A stretch of 64,000 bases of DNA from Lolium rigidum (taxonomy: Eukaryota; Streptophyta; Magnoliopsida; Poales; Poaceae). The position numbers and the translations under genes were made by a program. Of this stretch, positions 22,338 through 31,801 are shown piece after piece. The notes beneath the pieces are model-generated. The model saw nothing but the letters and a program-made list of their open reading frames with translations. It had not been told where the DNA came from and searched no databases. Each line of letters opens with the position of its first letter. The stretch's first letter is position 1. The stretch lies in assembly GCF_022539505.1 (NCBI RefSeq), contig NC_061510.1, positions 33,195,047 through 33,259,046 on the forward strand. The letters are read 5' to 3'.

Positions 22338-23935
22338 TGATGGCGTGTATTTCACACGTTCGTTGGGCAACCCCAAGAGGAAGGTATGATGCGCACAACA
22401 GCAAGTTTTCCCTCAGAAAGAAACCAAGGTTTATCGAACCAGGAGGAGCCAAGAAGCACGTTGAAGGTTGATGGCGGCGGGATGTAGTGCGGCGCAACAC
22501 CGGGGATTCCGGCGCCAACGTGGAACCTGCACAACACAACCAAAGTACTTTGCCCCAACGAAACAGCTGAGGTTGTCAATCTCACCGGCTTGCTGTAACA
22601 AAGGATTAACCGTATTGTGTGGAAGATGATTGTTTGCGGAGAAAACAGTAAAAACAAGTATTGCAGCAGATTTGTATTTCAAGTATTAAAGAATGGACCG
22701 GGTCCACAGCTCACTAGAGGTGTCTCTCCCATAAGATAAAAGCATGTTGGGTGAACAAATTACAGTCGGGAAATTGACAAATAGAGAGGGCATAACAATG
22801 CACATACATGACATGATAAGTATAGTGAGATTTAATTGGGCATTACGACAAAGTACATAGACCGCCATCCAACCGCATCTATGCCTAAAAAGTCCACCTT
22901 CAGGTTATCATCCGAACCCCTCCAAGTATTAAGTTGCAAAGCAACAGACAATTGCATTAAGTATGGTGCGTAATGTAATCAACAACTACATCCTCGGACA
23001 TAGCGCCAATGTTTTATCCCTAGTGGCAACAAGCACAACACAACCTTAGAACTTTCGTCACATCGTCCCGGTGTCAATGCAGGCATGAACCCACTATCGA
23101 GCATAAATACTCCCTCTTGGAGTTAATAGCAAAAACTTGGCCAGAGCCTCTACTAGTAATGGAGAGCATGCAAGATCATAAACAACACATATGTAATAAC
23201 TTGATAATTAACATGACATGGTATTCTCTATCCATCGGATCCCGACAAACACAACATAGAGTATTACAGATAGATGATCTTGATCATGTTAGGCAGCTCA
23301 CAAGATCCAACAATGAAGCACAATGAGGAGAAGACAACCATCTAGCTACTGCTATGGACCCATAGTCCAGGGGTGAACTACTCACTCATCACTCCGGAGG
23401 CGACCATGGCGGTGTAGAGTCCTCCGGGAGATGAATCCCCTCTCCGGCAGGGTGCCGGAGGAGATCTCAAGAATCCCCCGAGATGGGATCGGCGGCGGCG
23501 GCGTCTCAGTAAGGTTTTCCGTATCGTGGTTTTTCTCATCAGGGGTTTCGCGACGGAGGCTTTAAGTAGGCGGAAGGGCGGAGTCGGGGCCCGACGAGGG
23601 GCCCACACCATAGGGCGGCGCGGCCCCTCCTTGGCCGCGCCGCCTTGTGGTGTCGCCACCTCGTGGCCCCACTTCGTATGCTCTTCGGTCTTCCGGAAGC
23701 TCCGTGGAAAAATAGGCCCCCGGGTCTTCGTTTCGTCCAATTCCGAGAATATTTCGTTACTAGGATTTCGAAACCAAAAACAGCGTAAAACGAGAACTCG
23801 GCACTTCGGCATCTTGTTAATAGGTTAGTTCCGTAAAATGCACGAATATGACATAAAGTGTGCATAAAACATGTAGGTATCATCAATAATATGGCATAGA
23901 ACATAAGAAATTATCGATACGTCGGAGACGTATCA
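22338..23935 (-). repeat. 3' LTR of nested gypsy element
   Basis: 1,598 bp, TG...CA. Contains the GC-rich hairpin at 23603-23655. The open frames seen within it are repeated at the other LTR and are not genes. Confidence 0.9.
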
Positions 23936-26520
23936 AGCATCCCCAAGCTTAGTTCTCGCTCGTCCTGAGCAGGTAAAACGATAACAAAGATAATTTCTCA
24001 AGTGATATGCCATCATAACCTTGATCATACTATTTGTAAACATATGTAGTGGATGCAACGATCAAAACAATGGTAATGACATGAGTAAACAAGTGAATCA
24101 TAAAGCAAAGACTTTTCATGAATAGTACTTCAAGACAAGTATTAATAAGTCTTGCATAAGAGTTAACTCATAAAGCAATAAATCAAAGTAAAGGCATTGA
24201 AGCAACACAAAGGAAGATTAAGTTTCAGCGGTTGCTTTCAACTTGTAACATGTATATCTCATGGATAATTGTCAACATAGAGTAATATAACAAGTACAAT
24301 ATGCAAGTATGTAGGAATCAATGCACAAGTTCACACAAGTGTTTGCTTCTTGAGGTGGAGAGAGATAGGTGAACCGACTCAACATAAAAGTAAAAGAATG
24401 GTCCTTCAAAGAGGAAAGCATCGATTGCTATATTTGTGCTAGAGCTTTTATTTTGAAAACATGAAACAATTTTGTCAACGGTAGTAATAAAGCATATTAG
24501 TTATGTACATTATATCTTACAAGTTGCAAGTCTCATGCATAGTATACTAATAGTGCCCGCACCTTGTCCTAATTAACTTGGACTACCGGATCTTTGCAAT
24601 GCACATGTTTTGACCAAGTGTCACAATGGGGTACCTCCATGCCGCTCGTACAAAGGTCTAAGGAGAAAGCTCGCATTTTGGATTTCTCGCTTTGATTATT
24701 CTCAACTTAGACATCCATACCGGGACAACATGGACAACAGATAATGGACTCCTCTTTAATGCATAAGCATGTGGCAACAATTATTATTCTCATATGAGAT
24801 TGAGGATATATGTCCAAGACTCGAAACTTCCACCATGAATCATGGCTTTAGTTAGCGGCCCAAAGTTCTTCTCTAACAATATGCATGCTCCAACCATGAA
24901 GGTGGTAGATCTCTCTTGCTTCGTACAAGACGGACATGCATAGACACTCACATGATATTCAACAAAGAATAGTTGATGGCGTCCCCTAAGCATGGTTATC
25001 GCACAACAAGCAACTTAATAAGAGATAAAGTGCATAAGTACATATTCAATACCACAATAGTTTTTAAGCTATTTGTCCCATGAGCTATATATTGCAAAGG
25101 TGAATGATGGAATTTTAAAGGTAGCACTCAAGCAATTTACTTTGGAATGGCGGATAAATACCATGTAGTAGGTAGGTATGGTGGACACGAATGGCATAGT
25201 GGTTGGCTCAAGTATTTTGGATGCATGAGAAGTATTCCCTCTCGATACAAGGTTTAGGCTAGCAAGGTTATTTGAAACAAACACAAGGATGAACAGTACA
25301 ACAGAAACTCACATAAAAGACATATTGTAAACATTATAAGACTCTATACCGTCTTCCTTGTTGTTCAAAACTCAATACTAGATGTTATCTAGACTCTAGA
25401 GAAACCAAATATGCAAACCAAATTAGCAAGCTCTAAGTATTTCTTCATTAATGGGTGCAAAGTATATGATGCAAGAGCTTAAACATGAGCACAACAATTG
25501 CCAAGTATCAAATTATCCAAGACATTTTAGAGTTACTACATGTAGCATTTTCCAATTCCAACCATATAACAATTTAACGAAGAAGAACTTCGCCATGAAT
25601 ACTATGAGTAGAGCCTAAGGACATATTTGTCCATATGCTACAGCTGAGCGTGTCTCTCTCCCATAAAGTGAATGCTAGGATCCATTTTATTCAAACAAAA
25701 CAAAAAACAAAAACAAACCGACGCTCCAAGCAAAGTACATAAGATGTGACGGAATAAAAATATAGTTTCGGGGAGGAACCTGATAATGTTGTCGATGAAG
25801 AAGGGGATGCCTTGGGCATCCCCAAGCTTAGACGCTTGAGTCTTCTTAGAATATGCAGGGGTGAACCACCGGGCATCCCCAAGCTTAGAGCTTTCACTCT
25901 CCTTGATCATATTGCATCATACTCCTCTCTTGATCCTTGAAAACTTCCTCCACACCAAACTCGAAATAACTCATTAGAGGGTTAGTGCATAATAAAAATT
26001 CACATGTTCAGAGGTGACACAATCATTCTTAACACTTCTGGACATTGCATAAAGCTACTGGACATTAGTGGATCAAAGAAATTCATCCAACATAGCAGAA
26101 GAGGCAATGCGAAATAAAAGACAGAATCTGTCAAAACAGAACAGTCCGTAAAGATGGATTTTATTAGGCCACCAGACTTGCTCAAACGAAAATGCTCAAA
26201 TTGAATGAAAGTTGCGTACATATCTGAGGATCATGCTCGTAAATTGGCTTAATTTTCTGAGCTACCTACAGGGAGATAGACCCAGATTCGTGACAGCAAA
26301 GAAATCTGGAACTGCGCAGTAATCCAAATCTAGTACTTACTTTTCTATCAAAGACTTTACTTGGCACAACAAAACATAAAACTAAGATAAGGAGAGGTTG
26401 CTACAGTAGTAAACAACTTCCGAGACACAAATATAAAACAAAATACTGTAGTAAAAACATGGGTTGTCTCCCATAAGCGTTTTTCTTTAACGCCTTTCAG
26501 CTAGGCGCAGAAAGTGTATC
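23936..26520. other. Non-coding internal region of nested element
   Basis: AT-rich 3' internal region of the non-autonomous element, with no pol motif on either strand. It holds the polypurine tract beside the LTR and two further copies of the same GCATCCCCAAGCTTAG motif near 25815 and 25873. Confidence 0.75.
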
Positions 26521-27258
26521 TCAAGTATTATCAAGAGATGGTGTGTCAACCTTACCTTGGGCTTTACCCTTACCTTTCTTATTGTTTTTCTTTCCCTTTG
26601 GTTTAGGAAATATATGATTTCCCCCTGGTATAGAGGTGAATTTCAGAGTGCCTTCTCCCACATCAATGACTGCTCCCAATAGTTTCAAAGATTTATAAAT
26701 GCTTTGAGGCATAAGGCAAAATTCATACATAATATCACAGTAAGCATGAAGAGTTCGATCACCGATAACAATTTTAACAGTAGGATCCCACAATGAAAGT
26801 TTAGAGTTCACTAAAACTTGTTCAAGACGATTACGAACGTGGCAATAGTTATCATCCAAGCGAGATGTACTTATCTCGAGATTGTTTAATCTACTATATA
26901 TGCTAGTGAGGGCTGAATCAAAGTTATTAGCTGAATCATGTGATGCAACCAACTTCTTTATGGCATTAAAAGCTTGATCCCCATTGCAATGAAGGAAATC
27001 TCCTCCCACTAAAGTATCCAAAGCATATCTATAGCGAACCATAAGACCAAAATAAAAATTACTAAGGAGCAAACTTAGAGTCATTTGAGGTTCAGTTTTA
27101 CGATAAGAAGTAAAAATTCTAGACCAAGCATCCTTGAAACTCTCCTCATCCCCTTGTTTAAAAGTGAATACTAGTTCTTCAGGCGAAGAAGTAACAAGTT
27201 CAGAGCTAGACATGGTAACAAAAGTAAAAAAATTCTGTATTTTTAATATAGAGTGCAA
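26521..27258 (-). CDS. Gag-like protein of the non-autonomous element
   Basis: A 245-residue open frame starting MHSILKIQNFF, or more likely at the internal MSSSELVTS. The N-terminal half has VFTFKQGDEESFKDAWSRIF and MTLSLLLSNFYFGL, the pattern of Athila-type gag (E-S-x-x-E/D-A-W-x-R-F; L-L-x-x-F-Y-x-G-L). A later stretch, VIGDRTLHAYCDIMYEFCLM followed by PQSIYKSL, looks like a decayed protease (the Asp-containing ALCDLGAS...MPxSxYKKL pattern) without an intact D-[ST]-G/D-x-G triad. It ends in a basic GKKNNKKGKGK tail. It may encode a truncated gag able to package its RNA with a partner element's enzymes, which is inference. Confidence 0.6.
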   Translation of the reverse strand: MHSILKIQNFFTFVTMSSSELVTSSPEELVFTFKQGDEESFKDAWSRIFTSYRKTEPQMTLSLLLSNFYFGLMVRYRYALDTLVGGDFLHCNGDQAFNAIKKLVASHDSANNFDSALTSIYSRLNNLEISTSRLDDNYCHVRNRLEQVLVNSKLSLWDPTVKIVIGDRTLHAYCDIMYEFCLMPQSIYKSLKLLGAVIDVGEGTLKFTSIPGGNHIFPKPKGKKNNKKGKGKAQGKVDTPSLDNT

Positions 27259-27475
27259 GACAGTAAATAAAACAAACTAGATGAAGTAAATGCAAGTAAA
27301 CTAATTTTTTTGTGTTTTCGATATAGCAAGCAAGACAGTAAATAAAGTAAAGCTAGCAACTAATTTTTTTGTGTTTTGATATAAGTGCAGCAAACAAAGT
27401 AGTAAACAAAATAAAGCAAGACAAAAACAAAGTAAAGAGATTGAGAAGTGGCGACTCCTTGCAGCGTGTCTTGAT

Positions 27476-27493
27476 CTCCCCGCAACGGCGCCG
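27476..27493 (-). promoter_or_regulatory. Primer-binding site of nested element
   Basis: On the minus strand the sequence CGGCGCCGTTGCGGGGAG lies about ten nucleotides inside the 5' LTR end at 27504. It resembles the TGGCGCCGTTGCCGGGGA primer site used by Athila-type elements (tRNA-Asp type, from memory), with small differences. Confidence 0.6.
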
Positions 27494-27503
27494 TAAAAGA
27501 GCT

Positions 27504-29113
27504 TGATGGCGTGTATTTCACACGTTCGTTGGGCAACCCCAAGAGGAAGGTATGATGCGCACAGCAGCAAGTTTTCCCTCGGAAAGAAACCAAGGTTTAT
27601 CGAACCAGGAGGAGCCAAGAAGCACGTTGAAGGTTGATGGCGGCGGGATGTAGTGCGGCGCAACACCGGGGATTCCGGCGCCAACGTGGAACCTGCACAA
27701 CACAACCAAAGTACTTTGCCCCAACGAAACGAGTGAGGTTGTCAATCTCACCGGCTTGCTGTAACAAAGGATTAACCGTATTGTGTGGAAGATGATTGTT
27801 TGCAGAGAAAACAGTAAAAACAAGTAAAAACAAGTATTGCGAGCAGATTTGTATTTCAGTATTAAAGAATGGACCGGGGTCCACGAGCTCACTAGAGGTG
27901 TCTCTCCCATAAGATAAAAGCATGTTGGGTGAACAAATTACAGTCGGGCAATTGACAAATAGAGAGGGCATAACAATGCACATACATGACATGATAAGTA
28001 TAGTGAGATTTAATTGGGCATTACGACAAAGTACATAGACCGCCATCAACTGCATCTATGCCTAAAAAGTCCACCTTCAGGTTATCATCCGAACCCCTCC
28101 AGTATTAAGTTGCAAAGCAACGGACAATTGCATTAAGTATGGTGCGTAATGTAATCAACAACTACATCCTCGGACATAGCGCCAATGTTTTATCCCTAGT
28201 GGCAACAAGCACAACACAACCTTAGAACTTTCTCGTCACTCGTCCCGTGTGTCAATGCAGCATGAACCCACTATCGAGCATAAATACTCCCTCTTGGAGT
28301 TAAAAGCAAAAACTTGGCCAGAGCCTCTACTAGTAACGGAGAGCATGCAAGATCATAAACAACACATATGTAATAACTTGATAATTAACATGACATGGTA
28401 TTCTCTATCCATCGGATCCCGACAAACACAACATAGAGTATTACAGATAGATGATCTTGATCATGTTAGGCAGCTCACAAGATCCAACAATGAAGCACAA
28501 TGAGGAGAAGACAACCATCTAGCTACTGCTATGGACCCATAGTCCAGGGGTGAACTACTCACTCATCACTCCGGAGGCGACCATGGCGGTGTAGAGTCCT
28601 CCGGGAGATGAATCCCCTCTCCGGCAGGGTGCCGGAGGAGATCTCCCGAATCCCCCGAGATGGGATCGGCGGCGGCGGCGTCTCGCAAGGTTTTCCGTAT
28701 CGTGGTTTTTCTCATCAGGGGTTTCGCGACGGAGGCTTTAAGTAGGCGGAAGGGCAGAGTCGGGGCCTTACGAGGGGCCCACACCATAGGGCGGCGCGGG
28801 CCCCTCCTTGGCCGTGCCGCCTTGTGGTGTCGCCACCTCGTGGCCCCACTTCGTATGCTCTTCGGTCTTCTGGAAGCTCCGTGGAAAAATAGGCCCCTGG
28901 GTCTTCGTTTCGTCCAATTCCGAGAATATTTCGTTACTAGGATTTCTGAAACCAAAAATAGCGAGAAAACAGGAACCGGCACTTCGGCATCTTGTTAATA
29001 GGTTAGTTCCAGAAAATGCACGAATATGACATAAAGTGTGCATAAAACATGTAGGTATCATCAATAATATGGCATAGAACATAAGAAATTATCGATACGT
29101 CGGAGACGTATCA
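27504..29113 (-). repeat. 5' LTR of nested gypsy element
   Basis: 1,610 bp, TG...CA, followed by the CCTAC duplication at 29114-29118. Similar to 22338-23935 with scattered substitutions and short indels such as a repeated AAAACAAGT near 27815. GC-rich hairpin at 28778-28832. Confidence 0.9.
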
Positions 29114-29425
29114 CCTACGCGGAGAAGTGGAACGCCGCGGACGTGTCCAAGGCGACCCGCGGCCTGGGCAAGGACCGGCTACCGGCGCCTGACCCTGTTG
29201 GTGAGCGGTCCTCTGAAGAGCACTTCATGCGGCTGCGTCGGGCCGTCAAAGAGCTGGACAGTCGCGTGGTTCGATGCCACGAACAACATGATGGTAAGTC
29301 TCATAAAGCTTGTTCCATTTCTTGATTTATCTTGGTTTCTCTTCTTCTGGCTCTTTTCTATCTTTCCTTGAACCTTCAACTTTATGCCGGTTTCTCTTTT
29401 TTGCTGAATCTTGTCTATCTTCCCA

Positions 29426-29765
29426 GTCCCCGAGTTTCGTGTTGAGAGCGTAGCTCTTAGCGCGAAACTTAACTGAAAACGCGCGAAACCGGCATAGCCA
29501 GTCCCCGAGTTTCGGGTTAAGATCCTTGCTCTTAGCGCGAAACTTAACTGAAAACGCGCGAAACCGGCATAGCCAGTCCCCGAGTTTCGGGTTAAGATCT
29601 TTGCTCTTAGCGCGAAACTTAACTAGAAACGCGCGAAACCGGCATAGCCAGTCCCCGAGTTTCGGGTTAAGATCTTTGCTCTTAGCGCGAAACTTAACTA
29701 GAAATGCGCGAAACCGGCATAGCCAGTCCCCGAGTTTCGGGTTAAGATCTTTGCTCTTAGCTAAC
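29426..29765 (+). repeat. 75-bp tandem repeat, 4.5 copies, in an intron
   Basis: Units start with GTCCCCGAGTTTCG at 29426, 29501, 29576, 29651 and 29726, a constant 75-bp period. They lie in the intron between exons ending 29293 and starting 29783 of the antisense gene. The first unit is the most diverged. On the element's sense strand each unit carries CTCGGGGACT, the same core as its polypurine tract. The period is a multiple of three, which keeps frames open on both strands and produces a spurious repetitive open frame on minus. Confidence 0.9.
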
Positions 29766-31097
29766 ACCATTCTCGTGAACAGACCACGGCTGATGCTCGG
29801 AAGATCCTCTTTGAGGAGCTCCTTTGGGAGCACCGGGACCTTGCTGAGGCACACAGCAAGTGCCAAGGTAAACTTCTGCGCCTCCGGTATCTTTTCACCG
29901 GAAAGCTTTCTTTGTCTCAATACTTAACACTTATGATTTTTGTTTCAGCAGCTATCCCGGAGGCTTCTATTGAGGCTCTCAAGACGCAGCTTGCCGCCGC
30001 CGAAGGTACAGCTTCCTGTTTTCCAGTTAACTTGCTTTTTCTACATTATATCAATACAACTTTGCTAACACTTTCTTTCCGGGTTCCAGAGAAGAAGGAC
30101 CAGCTTATCCGGCAGCACCAGGAGGATCTGAGCGCCCATGAGACCAGCTACAAGGAGCTCAAGCGTCGCATATGCAGCTTGGTCTTGACCATGCCAAAGC
30201 GCTGAAAGCTGCTGAGTCCGCTGCGGAGGCCAAGCTGCATGAGGCGCTGGAGGACGCCGGCAATGCCAATGTGGTGCTGCATGCTGAGCTGGAGGAGGCC
30301 GCCAAGGCGCGGAAGGCAGCCGAGGAGAAGGCCGCGCGGCTGGAGGCGAAACAGAAGGAGTATGACCTTCTGGTTACGCAGACTGACGCGCTTGCCCTCC
30401 GTAAGTTTCTCTTTTTTATTTCCCGGTTTCTTCTTATAAGCTTATCTCTTCCAGTAGCACTTGCTTAACTTCTTTCCTTCACCTTATAGGGCTCTTCCCG
30501 GACTCCCAGGCGTTTGCCGTGAAAAGAGTTGGAGAGTGCCGGGTTGCCCAGGCATATGAGAATCTGGGTGCGCCTTGGGACCCCTATGACCATTTGGTTG
30601 CGCTGAACGCGCGGGTTTCCCATACGCGCGCCATAGATCGGAACGTCTCCGACATCCCTGATGTGGCCACCCAGCTCTTCCGGACTCTCTGGCCTGGAGA
30701 AGCGGTACCAGACACCTTCTCCCTCATCAGCGACCGCCTGAAGGGTGCCGGTAGAAGGATCCGGGAATGGCAGTGCTCTGCTGCCCGTGCCGGAGCTGAC
30801 TCGGCGCTCGCGTTGCCTCGCTCCCGGTACCCGGAGCTGGACCTGGACGTCTTCACCGGCGTGCGCGAAGGAGCTGAAACCGACCTGGACCCGGTCCTCA
30901 CCGCTAAGCGGCAGGATCGAGCGTACCACATCGCGGAGTACGCCGACACGCGCACCTTCATCCCCCCTCCTCCAGACGTCAAGGACTATCTGAGCGACGA
31001 GGAGGAAGGTGAAGACGCTGACGAGGCCGGAGCCGGCGACGCGCCTCCAGATTGTTCTGATGCCAATGACGCTCCTTCCGATGCCCATGTTGCTTGA

Positions 31098-31801
31098 AAG
31101 CTGCCTGTGATATGCTTACCCTGCTTAACTTGGAAACACTGCCCATTAAATGCTACCCCGGTATGTCGGGGTCTATGATGTAAGATAATACTTAAGCTCT
31201 ATTTTGGCTGTGGTACAATTGTTTGTGCCGGTGTCTTGCACACCGGTAACTTATTAATCTATGTTGGTTTGCTACTTAGCATTTTGCTTATCGTTTCGAT
31301 TTTTGTCTTGCACTGCAATGATTTCGAAATTGTTTCCGCATCCAATTCGATGCACACTTGGTTCTTTTGCTTTGGCTCTGCCTACCTTCTCTGGGCGTTT
31401 TTGGCGTATGAGCACAAAGTTCTTTTACCAAGCAAGCATTTTCTTGAACTTGGAAATAACTCGAAAATTTTGCAAAAAACCGGTATAACCGGGGTTAGTT
31501 AAATTTTTCCGGATTGTTCTTTCCCGCTCTCCCTCTTTGCAGTTCATGTGCTTATCCCCTACCGGTTTATCTTGCTTGCCATGAAGCCGGGTTGCGGACA
31601 GCAGCAGAGTCGAAGACTCCGGTAGGGTTTAGCACACTACTAAACCGGAAAGAAAAAACGTTCAATAAGCAACCGGTAAACTGAAAAAATAAACATGTTA
31701 CATGCAACTTTAGTGGGGTAGTCCCCGAGACTCATTCGAGGTTCCGACATCTTTTATTCATAGCAAATAAGGTACAAAAAGGAACTTCTTACACCACAAC
31801 T
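31098..31801. other. Spacer between convergent antisense gene and pol
   Basis: About 700 bp separating the plus-strand gene end from the pol stop on minus, so the two genes are tail to tail. It contains one more CTCGGGGACT core on the sense strand near 31722. No open frame with a recognisable motif is present. It may hold the 3' end signals for both transcripts. Confidence 0.55.

Larger units (their letters stand above)
22338..29113 (-). mobile_element. Non-autonomous gypsy element nested in Tat element 1
   Basis: 6,776 bp with LTRs at 22338-23935 and 27504-29113 and target duplication CCTAC. Sense is minus: the PBS (like TGGCGCCGTTGC-GGGGA) lies at about 27476-27493, about 10 nt inside the 5' LTR. 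A gag-like frame occupies 26521-27258. A polypurine tract (AAGCTTGGGGATGC) adjoins the 3' LTR at 23936. No RT, RNase H or integrase frame exists in the 2.6 kb between gag and the 3' LTR, so mobility must have depended on enzymes of another element. The LTR (sense start TGATACGTCTCCGACGTATC) is of a type very common in wheat and barley, resembling the family I know as Sabrina; the family name is tentative. Confidence 0.9.
20006..31097 (+). pseudogene. Antisense gene of Tat element 1: transposon-protein-like, 8 exons
   Basis: Exons by GT-AG sites: 20006-21057, 21134-21322, 21374-21611, 21698-22337 continuing 29119-29293 (split by a nested element), 29783-29867, about 29949-30005, 30090-30400, 30490-31097. 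The N-terminus is Ser-rich. A globular domain follows (IDWLYRSRRIP, EHVVFLAHFERGFGLPASDF, LPGNAVFYLSCYATFMEAYI, WQWTFFYVRND) resembling the Pfam 'putative gypsy type transposon' (Transposase_28) family. Then come a Pro/Ala/Ser linker with a KKKKKKTKK patch, an Ala/Glu/Lys coiled coil (AKLHEALEDAGNANVVLHAE) and a C-terminal block (FPDSQAFAVKRVGECR, RYPELDLDVF) with an acidic tail. Breaks: TGA at about 20258, 1-nt losses near 20911 and 30165, and the nested insertion. The biochemical role of this family is unknown; it is not shown to be a transposase. Confidence 0.75.

Noticed and set aside
21632..22389. Long overlapping Arg/Pro-rich frames on both strands
   Set aside because: They are shadows of the GC-rich, Pro/Ala/Ser-coding exon 4 of the antisense gene; only the frame continuous with spliced exons and with 29119-29293 is supported.
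22686..28503. Paired open frames near 22700/27600 and 23117/28249 as duplicated genes
   Set aside because: Each pair lies at the same position in the two LTRs of the nested element.
29327..29920. 197-residue minus-strand protein with 25-residue repeats
   Set aside because: It arises from the 75-bp intronic repeat, whose period is a multiple of three; the plus strand is equally open, and no start context or other motif supports it. Kept only as a finding about the repeat.
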